A DNA stretch of 64,000 nucleotides from Citrobacter sp. R56. Its GTDB lineage: Bacteria > Pseudomonadota > Gammaproteobacteria > Enterobacterales > Enterobacteriaceae. The notes beneath the pieces were generated by a model, which was not told the DNA's origin, made no database searches, and saw only the letters and a list, made by a program, of their open reading frames with translations. The stretch spans positions 3,224,001 to 3,288,000 of the forward strand of contig NZ_CP069159.1 of NCBI RefSeq assembly GCF_016811995.1. Direction: 5' to 3'. Numbering within the stretch: position 1 is the first letter of the stretch; every line of letters starts with the position of its first letter. A program made the position numbers and the translations under genes. Shown here one piece after another: positions 29,875 through 38,522 of the stretch.

Positions 29875-32800
29875 TTATATGCTAAGCAGCTCACGGATTA
29901 TTGGGCCAATATTCTCGAACGCGGACGGCGAAATAATATCGACATGCGCGCAGTCTTGGCGGTAGATATCCAACCCGGCTATCCACGGAGCCCAACTCCG
30001 CTCAGGGCTAACGCCTTCTGGTAGCGTTCGTTGAGCCACAAAGAGTGTAGCCCGACCATCAAACGGTACGCTACGCGCCGTGGTGAGCAAGCGTACCGCA
30101 TCCGCATAATTTCCTTCTATGGCGGTGAACAACGCCTCGCTGGCATGCCCACGCTGAGCGGACAGAAACGCTTCACGCTCGCGATCGATCTCGGCCAACA
30201 CTTCCGGATCTAATCCGTTGGCCTCTTTCTCCTGCCAGTTTTGCGTTTCTGGCGGCCAGGTATCCAGCAGACCGAGGAAAGCGACGTTTTCCCCCCGGGC
30301 GCGTAAGCGCGCAGCGATTCCCTGCGCCAGCGTCCCTCCCAGAGAATACCCCAGTAAATAGTACGGACCATGCGGCTGCTGTTTCAGCAGCGTCGCCAAA
30401 TGGTGCTCACAGACCTCATCAAGGTTCGCCGCCGTCTGCATTGGACCATAGGGCCGTGGCGACTGAATCCCCATGATTGACCACTGTGGCGCGAGGTAGC
30501 GCGCCAGGACGCTAAACTGCCAGGCGAAACCGGAAGCCGGATGGAAACAAAACAGCGTCGGCCCATCGCTTTCGCGCAGCGGCAACAGCGTTTCGAATCC
30601 CAGTTGCTGGGAATGTTCGTCTTCAACGGTATCCAGCAGCGCACTCAGTTGTGCGACGGTGGAGGCCACCATAATCTGACCCGGCGTGACCTGGCGCGCG
30701 AATGTCTGACTCAACTGCGCGGCCAGCTTCATCGCCAACAATGAGTGCCCCCCCAGCGCGAAGAAATCGGCTTCCACATCGTTGACCTCGCATCCCAGCA
30801 TTCGGGCAAAGGCGTTAGCGATCGTCGTTTCCGTACCGGGAAGCGGCGCACGCCCTTGCGTACGTTTCGTCACCTGCGGCATCGGCAATGCTTTGCGATC
30901 CAGTTTTCCGTTGGCGCTCAGCGGCAGCTCCGCCAGTTGAAGCAGCACCACCGGAACCATATGCTGCGGGAGTTTTTCACGGAGCTGTTCCTGCAACGCA
31001 GTCACATCCAGCGGCAAACCGGAACGTGATACCAGATATCCCACCAGTTGTCGGGCATCGCCGCCCGTTGCCACCGCCTGATTAAACACACAGGCATGGG
31101 CAACGGCATGCTCGACATCCGGCAGCATTTGCATCACGCGGTCGATTTCCCCCAGTTCAATACGCTGACCCCGGATCTTAAGCTGATCGTCACTGCGCCC
31201 CAGATACTCTACAGCGCCAGAGGTAAGCCAGCGCGCCACATCGCCGGTGCGGTACATCCGTTCACCCGGCGCAAACGGATCGGCGATAAAACGACTTGCC
31301 GTTAAATCCGCCCTTCCCAGATAGCCTTGCGCCAGCTGGATGCCGGTCAAATACAAATCCCCCGCCGTTCCCGGAGGCACTGGGCGCATCATGGCATCGA
31401 GGATCCGCAGACCGGTATTCCAGACCGGATAACCAATCGGCACGCTACTTCCGGTCACCGCGGCAAGTTCATCGCCACAGGCCGGATACCAACTGACATC
31501 TACTGCCGCTTCCGTTGGCCCATACAAATTATGCAGCGGCGCGCCGGTCAGCTGTTGCCACTCGCGGCACAGATCGCTGGGCAGAGCCTCTCCACTGCAA
31601 AAAACATGCTTTAACGAGGCACAACGTTTGCGGGCGGCTTCAGACGTCAGCGAGGCGACAAACGCCGCCAGCATTGACGGTACAAAATGGGTGGTGGTCA
31701 CACCGTAGCGTGCAAAGAAATGCTGCATCGCCAGCGGATCGCGATGCGCCTCCGGCTCCGCCATCACCAGCCTGGCGCCGGCAATAAACGGCCAGAAAAA
31801 CTCCCACACCGAAACGTCGAAACTACACGGCGTTTTTTGCGCCACCACATCGTCTGTCGTCAGCGAATAGTGATCCTGCATCCACAGCAAACGGTTCACG
31901 ATCGCCGTTTGCCCCACCATCACCCCTTTCGGTCTTCCCGTCGAACCCGAGGTGAAAATGATATATGCCGTATGGTGTGGCTGAGAAAGTGCTAACGGCG
32001 CGGTGTCGCCAGCCGCCAGCGGCTCGCTGTAGCACAGACTTTCCAGACCTGGAATACCGCTAAACCGGGCCCGTTGCTCATCGGTGGTAATCAATAGTTT
32101 TGGCTGTGCATCTTCCAGCATCATTCGCAGTCGATCGTCCGGATATCCCGTATCCAGCGGTAGCCAGGCAGCCCCGGCTTCGACAATGCCATGCAGCGCT
32201 AACGTCAGGAACACCGAGCGTGGCAACGCCACCGCCACACTGTCCCCCGGCTTCACCCCACGTTCACGCAGTAAATTGGCGAGCGCCACCACCTGCTCAC
32301 GCATTTCGCGATAGCTGAACTGATAGCGCGCATCCGCCAGCGCAGGGGCATCCGGCGTTTTATATGTCTGTTCCGCCACCAGCGCGCTGAGCGTAGTCGA
32401 CGGGATATTCACCGCCGTCGCATTCACCTTCGCGAGCAGTTCTTTCTCGGCAGGCAACAGCATGTCGGCATCGCCACAGCGCAGCGAAGGATTTGCCGCA
32501 AACTGGTTAATCAGCGCCATCAGACGCGAAGCATGCTGAACTAAGGTTGCTTCCTCATAGCGCTGTTTATTGGCGAGGATTTCAATACTCAGGCCGCCCT
32601 CTTCATCAGGGAAGAGCGCCAGTTCCAGATCGTTAACCGGTCCCGTCGCCAGCGTGTGGGTGATAGCCTGAACGCCTAGGGTATCCAGCTGATAGTCAAA
32701 CACTTTCACGTTCAGAACCGGGCCGAATAACGGTTCGCCGCCCGCTGCGCGTCCGCTGTCGCGGACAATCTGTTCGGCGTCATAACGTTGATGGCGACGC

Positions 32801-33759
32801 ATTTTCTTCAGTTGTCCGGCAAGGCGCGTCGCCAGTTCCGCAAGCGTTTCTGCCGCCCTGATGTTCACACCCAACGGCAGCACATTCAGCACCGGCCCCG
32901 TCGCGGTCAACGCGGCCGATCCCATCCGCCGCATAAAGATAAAGCCGGCGGTGTAATCAGGGCGTCCACATAACCGCCCAAGCCATAGTGATACCAGCGC
33001 CAACGCGAGATCTGCGCGCTGCACATGGGGCATACGGGTTGCCAGTTGGCGGAACATGCCTTCCGGCACGTTCAATTTCATGCGCAGAACATCAGCGCTG
33101 GCGGCACCGCCAGACAAGGCGGCGGAAGAGAGCGATGCGGGAGGTGGTAACTGAGTGCGCTGTTGCGACCAAAATGCCCCATCACGCTGATACGCTTCAC
33201 TGTCACGGTAGCGCTGATACTCGTCCACGACCTCGGCAAAGGGGGTAAACGGGGAGTCCGGTGTTGGTTCTCCCCGTTGCCATGCGCGGTAAATGGCGGC
33301 GATCTGTCGCGTAATGGCCGGGAAACTAAAGCCATCCACCAGCAAATGATGATAGCGTTGATACCAGTACCAGCGAGTGTCATCCACCTGAATCAATAAG
33401 TGCAGGGCAAGCGGTTTTCCGCCATCGGCCCGCAGATTTTGCCCGAGATCGGCGTGCATCACCGCCAGCGCGGCGGCGACGGGCGCAGATTCACCGCGCA
33501 GGTCGATGATCTCCGGCTCGGCAATCGGTAACTGTGGATCAACCCATTGCCAGACGTCTCCGTTATCTTCCGTGAACCGCAAACGCAGCGTGTCAGCCTG
33601 TTTCATTCCCGCCACGGCCGCTTTCGCCAGTAAAGGCGCGTCCAGCTCGCCGCATAATTCCACGTAATGCGCCACACTCCAGGCGGAAGGCAAAGAAGAG
33701 AGCTTTTCCGCCATCCAGATCCCCGGCTGCGCGGCGACCAAAGGTAAACGTTGGGTCAT
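29875..33759 (-). CDS. entF: Enterobactin synthase component F (NRPS)
   Basis: EntF (1,294 residues) is the four-domain peptide synthetase that activates serine, joins it to 2,3-dihydroxybenzoate from EntB, and trimerises and cyclises the product. Domains in order are: condensation (catalytic HHLLVDG at 137-143), adenylation (from about 460, with FTSGSTGRPKG), peptidyl carrier (FFALGGHSLLAMKLA, near 1000) and thioesterase (GYSLGG, near 1137). The frame is open to 33885, but the ATG at 33759 has AGGAGG five bases upstream and overlaps the ybdZ stop as ATGA. Confidence 0.97.
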   Translation of the reverse strand: MTQRLPLVAAQPGIWMAEKLSSLPSAWSVAHYVELCGELDAPLLAKAAVAGMKQADTLRLRFTEDNGDVWQWVDPQLPIAEPEIIDLRGESAPVAAALAVMHADLGQNLRADGGKPLALHLLIQVDDTRWYWYQRYHHLLVDGFSFPAITRQIAAIYRAWQRGEPTPDSPFTPFAEVVDEYQRYRDSEAYQRDGAFWSQQRTQLPPPASLSSAALSGGAASADVLRMKLNVPEGMFRQLATRMPHVQRADLALALVSLWLGRLCGRPDYTAGFIFMRRMGSAALTATGPVLNVLPLGVNIRAAETLAELATRLAGQLKKMRRHQRYDAEQIVRDSGRAAGGEPLFGPVLNVKVFDYQLDTLGVQAITHTLATGPVNDLELALFPDEEGGLSIEILANKQRYEEATLVQHASRLMALINQFAANPSLRCGDADMLLPAEKELLAKVNATAVNIPSTTLSALVAEQTYKTPDAPALADARYQFSYREMREQVVALANLLRERGVKPGDSVAVALPRSVFLTLALHGIVEAGAAWLPLDTGYPDDRLRMMLEDAQPKLLITTDEQRARFSGIPGLESLCYSEPLAAGDTAPLALSQPHHTAYIIFTSGSTGRPKGVMVGQTAIVNRLLWMQDHYSLTTDDVVAQKTPCSFDVSVWEFFWPFIAGARLVMAEPEAHRDPLAMQHFFARYGVTTTHFVPSMLAAFVASLTSEAARKRCASLKHVFCSGEALPSDLCREWQQLTGAPLHNLYGPTEAAVDVSWYPACGDELAAVTGSSVPIGYPVWNTGLRILDAMMRPVPPGTAGDLYLTGIQLAQGYLGRADLTASRFIADPFAPGERMYRTGDVARWLTSGAVEYLGRSDDQLKIRGQRIELGEIDRVMQMLPDVEHAVAHACVFNQAVATGGDARQLVGYLVSRSGLPLDVTALQEQLREKLPQHMVPVVLLQLAELPLSANGKLDRKALPMPQVTKRTQGRAPLPGTETTIANAFARMLGCEVNDVEADFFALGGHSLLAMKLAAQLSQTFARQVTPGQIMVASTVAQLSALLDTVEDEHSQQLGFETLLPLRESDGPTLFCFHPASGFAWQFSVLARYLAPQWSIMGIQSPRPYGPMQTAANLDEVCEHHLATLLKQQPHGPYYLLGYSLGGTLAQGIAARLRARGENVAFLGLLDTWPPETQNWQEKEANGLDPEVLAEIDREREAFLSAQRGHASEALFTAIEGNYADAVRLLTTARSVPFDGRATLFVAQRTLPEGVSPERSWAPWIAGLDIYRQDCAHVDIISPSAFENIGPIIRELLSI

Positions 33760-33974
33760 TGTGCCTCCTGCACATCGGCATAATGGGCGGGCGTCAATGT
33801 CGTCCAGTGGGTCGCCAGCCATTGTTGGCAGTCTTCTTGTGATTGCGGCTCGCACACCACCTGCCAGCCCGCGGGCAGTGAACACTGCTGAGGCCAGAGA
33901 CTAAACTGGCGCTGCGCATTTTGCAGAATGTAAAACTGTCCCTGCGGATTATCGAAGGGATTACTGAATTCCAT
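33756..33974 (-). CDS. ybdZ: MbtH-like NRPS partner YbdZ
   Basis: A 72-residue MbtH-like protein that binds and activates the adenylation domain of EntF. The family pattern NPFDNPQGQFYIL, QFSLWP and PAGW is present. The ATG at 33974 has AGGAG six bases upstream and matches the usual start; a TTG two codons earlier is less likely. The stop overlaps the entF start (ATGA), so partner and synthetase are made together. Confidence 0.95.
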   Translation of the reverse strand: MEFSNPFDNPQGQFYILQNAQRQFSLWPQQCSLPAGWQVVCEPQSQEDCQQWLATHWTTLTPAHYADVQEAQ

Positions 33975-34005
33975 ACTCAACTCCTGTCGTGGAAACCCGC
34001 CCGGA

Positions 34006-35244
34006 TCAGGCCTGATTGTTCTGGTGCTCGCGGGGGTCAGTCAGCGGTTGCCATAACGTCATCAACCCCTGCATTAATCCGCCGCGCCAGCAAAGCGCAT
34101 CATGTCCGCCGTCAACCTGACGCCAGCACACCGACGGCTGCACGTTATGCAACTGGCGGTAAAGCGCCTGATTCGCCTCAAAAATGATTGGTTCTCTGAT
34201 GCCCGCCTCCAGCACAATGCGCAATCCCTGAGCCGAAACAGCGCCCGTCTTCAATTGCTCAGTAACGATCCCTTCCTGCTGTGCGCCGCGATGCGGCCAC
34301 CAGTAAGATCCCGATTGACTCAACACACAGCCAAATCGCTCAGGCCAGTGCAGTCCTGCGTACAGCGACGAAAGTCCACCAAAACTTTGTCCGGCAACGA
34401 TCGTCTGCTCAGGGCTATCGCTAAAGGGCACGACGGACTGCACTTGCGGCAATAACTCCTGCTGCACCGCCAGCCAGAAGTCGGCGTTGCACGGCAATTC
34501 CCGGCTACGGTGAGGGGTGTCGATGGCATCGATCAGCAGATAAACCGCAGCCGGAAGCTGCTTTCGGGACGTGAGCGAGGTGAGAGCGGACCAGACCGGC
34601 ATGCTCTGCGCCCAAAACTGTCCGTCCAGCAGAATCGCCAGCGGACGTTTCTCCCCGGAATTTTTCCCGGTGGTAAACACCCACACGGGTCGGGTGTTGC
34701 CCAGACGTTCGCTGCGCCATTGCAAACAACGCGGGGGGGTATCCGGTTTTTCAGGGTGATCCCATCCTGGCTGTGCCGGAGCATCGGGCATTTCCAGCGC
34801 CGAAACGGCATGACCTCTTCCCCCGGTCCAACTGACGGGGTTGAGAGGATCGGCAATCGCCTGCGGTAAAAGTTGTCGCCATCCTTCACGAAGCGTCGTG
34901 CGGTCAGGCGTTTCACCGGCTACCAATGAGGTAAAAATATCGTCGCGCGCAGACGGGATAAAACAGTAACTGCCCCGCCAGTGGGCGCTGAGTTCCGTGC
35001 TCCACTGCCAGACATCCGTCCCGGCAATGCGCTGCATTGACTGCGGAATGGCATTTTGATGATGATCGGTGACACCCGTGATGTAGACCCATACACGGCG
35101 TATTGGGGAGTGATTTTCTGTTCCCTGCGGGTCGCGCCACCAGAAAGTGACCCGGCAATCACCGTTCTCCGTACGTACCCATTCAGGTCCATTTTTTGAC
35201 TGCCACCAGCTATCACTTCCCACCGAAAACGCTGCCACCAACAT
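34006..35244 (-). CDS. fes: Enterobactin/ferric enterobactin esterase Fes
   Basis: Fes is the cytoplasmic esterase that hydrolyses the serine trilactone of imported ferric enterobactin so that iron can be released. The N-terminal Fes-type domain (VGSDSWWQS..., RVWVYITGVTDHHQN) is followed by an alpha/beta-hydrolase domain with nucleophile Ser in VAGQSFGGLSSLYA and His in VDGGHDALCW. The start is uncertain. The ATG at 35244 (412 residues) lies nearest the homologous start; the frame is open to an ATG at 35277 with no ribosome site. It is longer than the 374 residues I recall for E. coli, partly through extra C-terminal and linker residues. Confidence 0.93.
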   Translation of the reverse strand: MLVAAFSVGSDSWWQSKNGPEWVRTENGDCRVTFWWRDPQGTENHSPIRRVWVYITGVTDHHQNAIPQSMQRIAGTDVWQWSTELSAHWRGSYCFIPSARDDIFTSLVAGETPDRTTLREGWRQLLPQAIADPLNPVSWTGGRGHAVSALEMPDAPAQPGWDHPEKPDTPPRCLQWRSERLGNTRPVWVFTTGKNSGEKRPLAILLDGQFWAQSMPVWSALTSLTSRKQLPAAVYLLIDAIDTPHRSRELPCNADFWLAVQQELLPQVQSVVPFSDSPEQTIVAGQSFGGLSSLYAGLHWPERFGCVLSQSGSYWWPHRGAQQEGIVTEQLKTGAVSAQGLRIVLEAGIREPIIFEANQALYRQLHNVQPSVCWRQVDGGHDALCWRGGLMQGLMTLWQPLTDPREHQNNQA

Positions 35245-35291
35245 AACCCCATGTTTATTGTGCAATTTTTCATTCATCGCTGAAATATATT

Positions 35292-35322
35292 GATAATATT
35301 ATTGATAACTATTTGCATTTGC
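35292..35322. promoter_or_regulatory. Fur-box-like repeats between fes and fepA
   Basis: Two overlapping 19-bp Fur-like sequences, GATAATATTATTGATAACT and GATAACTATTTGCATTTGC, matching 11-12 of 19 consensus positions each. They lie in the divergent control region of fes and fepA, a known Fur-regulated promoter pair in E. coli. The remaining stretch to fepA (about 170 nt) is a long leader with no gene. Confidence 0.72.
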
Positions 35323-35495
35323 AATAGCGTATTGTCGCGCTGTGGGAAGCGCGAACAGTATTTCACCACTTATAAACGCTCTGGCACTGCGTGCTTTTCT
35401 GGAATGGAGGGTCTTCGCAGAGGCGGGCGACATCAGGCTAACTCCCCTTTACCGGGCGACGTTGGCACACGTGGCTAAAAAAAGCAGGACATACA

Positions 35496-37769
35496 ATGAA
35501 CAAGAAGATTCATTCCCTGGCCTTACTGGTCAATTTAGGGATTTATGGGGTAGCGCTGCCCGCACTGGCAGAAGAGACAGCAGACAATCCTGCCGTCGCC
35601 AACGAAGACACTATTGTGGTTACCGCCGCCCAACAGAACTTACAGGCGCCGGGCGTTTCCACCATCACCGCGGACGAAATCCGCAAAAATCCCCCCGCCC
35701 GCGATGTGTCGGAAATCATCCGCACCATGCCTGGCGTCAACCTGACGGGCAACTCCACCAGTGGTCAGCGCGGGAACAATCGTCAAATTGATATTCGCGG
35801 GATGGGCCCGGAAAATACCCTGATCCTGATTGACGGCAAACCGGTCACCAGCCGTAACTCTGTGCGCCTTGGCTGGCGCGGTGAACGCGATACCCGTGGT
35901 GATACCTCATGGGTGCCGCCGGAGATGATTGAACGTATCGAAGTGCTGCGCGGTCCTGCCGCAGCCCGTTACGGTAATGGCGCCGCCGGTGGCGTGGTGA
36001 ACATCATCACCAAAAAGGGCAGCAGCGAATGGCACGGTTCGTGGAACACCTATTTCAACGCGCCGGAACATAAAGAAGAAGGTTCAACCAAACGCACCAA
36101 CTTTAGCCTGAACGGCCCGCTGGGCGGGGATTTCAGTTTCCGTCTGTTCGGTAATCTCGACAAAACGCAGGCCGATGCGCGTGACATCAACCAGGGCCAT
36201 CAATCGGAACGTACTGGCAGCTATGCCGACACGTTGCCTGCGGGTCGTGAAGGGGTGATCAATAAAGATATCAATGGCGTTGTACGCTGGGATTTCGCCC
36301 CGCTCCAGTCTCTGGAATTCGAAGCTGGTTACAACCGCCAGGGCAACCTCTACGCCGGTGATACGCAGAACACCAACACCAACCAGTTGGTGAAAGATAG
36401 CTACGGGGAAGAAACCAACCGTATGTATCGCCAGAATTACGCCCTCACCTGGAATGGCGGCTGGGATAACGGCGTCACCACCAGTAACTGGGTACAGTAT
36501 GAACATACCCGCAACTCCCGAACGCCAGAAGGTTTAGCGGGGGGCACCGAAGGCATCTTCGATCCAAAAGCCTCGCAGAAATACGTTGATGCCGATCTGA
36601 ATGACGTCATGCTGCACAGCGAAGTAAGCGTTCCGTTCGATCTCTTCGTGAATCAGAACTTGACGGTGGGTACCGAATGGACCCAACAGCGCATGAAAGA
36701 TATGCTCTCCAACTCGCAAACCTTTATGGGCGGCGATATTCCGGGATCGTCCAGTACTGACCGCAGCCCGTATTCCAAAGCAGAGATATTCTCGCTGTTT
36801 GCCGAAAACAACATGGAGCTGACCGACAGCACCATGCTAACGCCAGGCCTGCGTTTCGATCATCACAGCATTGTCGGCGACAACTGGAGTCCGTCCCTGA
36901 ACCTGTCGCAAGGTCTGGGCGATGACTTCACCCTGAAGATGGGTATCGCGCGCGCCTACAAAGCGCCAAGCCTGTACCAGACTAACCCGAACTATATTCT
37001 GTACAGTAAAGGCCAGGGCTGTTATGCCACGGGAGCGGCCAGCGGTATTGGTTGCTACATGATGGGTAACGATGACCTGAAAGCCGAAACCAGCATCAAC
37101 AAAGAGATTGGTCTGGAATTCAAGCGTGACGGTTGGCTGGCGGGCGTGACCTGGTTCCGTAACGATTATCGTAACAAGATTGAAGCCGGTACGACGCCGC
37201 TCAGCAGAACGTCCATCTCCAACAAAGGGAAAACGACCTACACCGATATCTATCAGTGGGAAAACGTACCAAAAGCGGTGGTAGAAGGGCTGGAAGGGAC
37301 GTTGAACGTGCCGGTTAGCGAAACCGTAAACTGGACCAATAACATCACTTACATGCTGCAGAGTAAGAATAAAGAAACCGGCGAACGCCTGTCGATTATT
37401 CCGGAGTACACGCTGAACTCAACCCTCAGCTGGCAGGTACGTCAGGATGTTTCTCTGCAATCAACGTTCACCTGGTACGGTAAACAAGAGCCGAAGAAAT
37501 ACGATTACCAGGGCAAACCGGTAACGGGTACGGATAAACAATCCGTCAGTCCGTACAGCATTGTCGGCCTGAGCGCGACCTGGGACGTGACGAAAAACGT
37601 CAGTCTGACCGGCGGCGTGGATAACGTCTTTGACAAACGTCTGTGGCGTGAAGGTAATGCGCAGACCGTCAGCGATACTAAAACCGGTGATTTTATGGCA
37701 GGCGCCGGCGCGCACACCTATAACGAACCGGGTCGTACGTGGTTTATGAGCGTAAATACCCACTTCTGA
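35496..37769 (+). CDS. fepA: Ferric enterobactin outer-membrane receptor
   Basis: FepA (757 residues) is the TonB-dependent receptor for ferric enterobactin. A signal peptide (to about residue 25, PALA/EE) is followed by the TonB box DTIVVTA, the plug domain (about 40-180, with DIRGMGPENTLILIDGKPV and EVLRGPAAARYGNGAAGGVVN) and the 22-strand barrel ending in the aromatic motif FMSVNTHF. It is intact. It is divergent from fes with Fur-like sites between, and is followed by entD. Confidence 0.97.
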   Translation: MNKKIHSLALLVNLGIYGVALPALAEETADNPAVANEDTIVVTAAQQNLQAPGVSTITADEIRKNPPARDVSEIIRTMPGVNLTGNSTSGQRGNNRQIDIRGMGPENTLILIDGKPVTSRNSVRLGWRGERDTRGDTSWVPPEMIERIEVLRGPAAARYGNGAAGGVVNIITKKGSSEWHGSWNTYFNAPEHKEEGSTKRTNFSLNGPLGGDFSFRLFGNLDKTQADARDINQGHQSERTGSYADTLPAGREGVINKDINGVVRWDFAPLQSLEFEAGYNRQGNLYAGDTQNTNTNQLVKDSYGEETNRMYRQNYALTWNGGWDNGVTTSNWVQYEHTRNSRTPEGLAGGTEGIFDPKASQKYVDADLNDVMLHSEVSVPFDLFVNQNLTVGTEWTQQRMKDMLSNSQTFMGGDIPGSSSTDRSPYSKAEIFSLFAENNMELTDSTMLTPGLRFDHHSIVGDNWSPSLNLSQGLGDDFTLKMGIARAYKAPSLYQTNPNYILYSKGQGCYATGAASGIGCYMMGNDDLKAETSINKEIGLEFKRDGWLAGVTWFRNDYRNKIEAGTTPLSRTSISNKGKTTYTDIYQWENVPKAVVEGLEGTLNVPVSETVNWTNNITYMLQSKNKETGERLSIIPEYTLNSTLSWQVRQDVSLQSTFTWYGKQEPKKYDYQGKPVTGTDKQSVSPYSIVGLSATWDVTKNVSLTGGVDNVFDKRLWREGNAQTVSDTKTGDFMAGAGAHTYNEPGRTWFMSVNTHF

Positions 37770-37778
37770 TGCTGATTC

Positions 37779-37802
37779 CCCCCTCTCCTTTTGGCGAGGG
37801 GG
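37779..37802 (+). terminator. Hairpin between fepA and entD
   Basis: GC-rich stem CCCCTC / GAGGGG 10 nt past the fepA stop, with only a modest T-rich tail. It may reduce rather than stop read-through into entD, which has no obvious promoter of its own in the 48-nt gap. Confidence 0.5.
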
Positions 37803-37817
37803 ATTTCCTGAAAAACC

Positions 37818-38522
37818 ATGCTAACTCATCACTCAAACTTCTCTTTTGCCGGGCACACGCTGCACTGTATTGCGTTCGACCCTGACAGCTTCCATGAGCA
37901 CGATCTCTTCTGGCTCCCGCATCACGCACAGTTACACGCGGCCGGAAGAAAACGCAAAGCCGAGCATTTAGCCGGGCGTATCGCCGCCGTCCACGCGCTT
38001 CGCGATTACGGCAGTAAAGCCGTTCCCGCAATCGGTGAACAGCGCCAGCCGTTATGGTCTGCGGGTTTATCGGGCAGTATCAGTCATTGTGCAACGACCG
38101 CACTGGCCGTTGTGTCGAGGCAGCCTGTGGGTGTGGATATCGAGGCGATTTTTACGCCGCAGATGGCAGAAGAACTGACAGGCAGCATCGTTGATAATGA
38201 GGAGCGGGAGATTTTACTCTCCAGCGCCCTGCCTTTTACGCTCGCCTTAACGCTGGCCTTTTCCGCCAAAGAGAGTCTGTATAAAGCGTTTTGTGGAAGG
38301 GTCAATGCGTGGCCGGGATTCGACAGCGCGAAAGTCAGCGCGATAAACGCAAGCCATATGAGCTTGCGTTTAACCGCACTCTTTTCACCCAACGTCGTCG
38401 ATCATGTCGTTAACGTCGAGTGGCAAACGCGTGGCGAGTGTGTCATCACGTTATGCCTGACGCCTCCTACATTCCAGGAAACAGCACGCCGTTCCCCGGC
38501 GCTTCGCGATCCAGATGGATAA
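37818..38522 (+). CDS. entD: Phosphopantetheinyl transferase EntD
   Basis: EntD attaches the phosphopantetheine arm from CoA to EntB and EntF. It is a Sfp-type transferase with GRIAAVHAL, SISHC, the Mg-binding VGVDIEAIF and FSAKESLYKAF. At 234 residues it is longer than the 206-209 usual in E. coli. The extra C-terminal residues after ECVITLCLTPP are encoded within the 3' end of betT on the other strand, an overlap of 56 nt. The tail has no recognisable motif. Confidence 0.93.
   Translation: MLTHHSNFSFAGHTLHCIAFDPDSFHEHDLFWLPHHAQLHAAGRKRKAEHLAGRIAAVHALRDYGSKAVPAIGEQRQPLWSAGLSGSISHCATTALAVVSRQPVGVDIEAIFTPQMAEELTGSIVDNEEREILLSSALPFTLALTLAFSAKESLYKAFCGRVNAWPGFDSAKVSAINASHMSLRLTALFSPNVVDHVVNVEWQTRGECVITLCLTPPTFQETARRSPALRDPDG

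Noticed and set aside
35290-35478. A 62-residue frame in the fepA leader.
   Set aside because: It starts inside the Fur-like operator, lacks a ribosome site and has a composition unlike a leader peptide; treated as untranslated leader.
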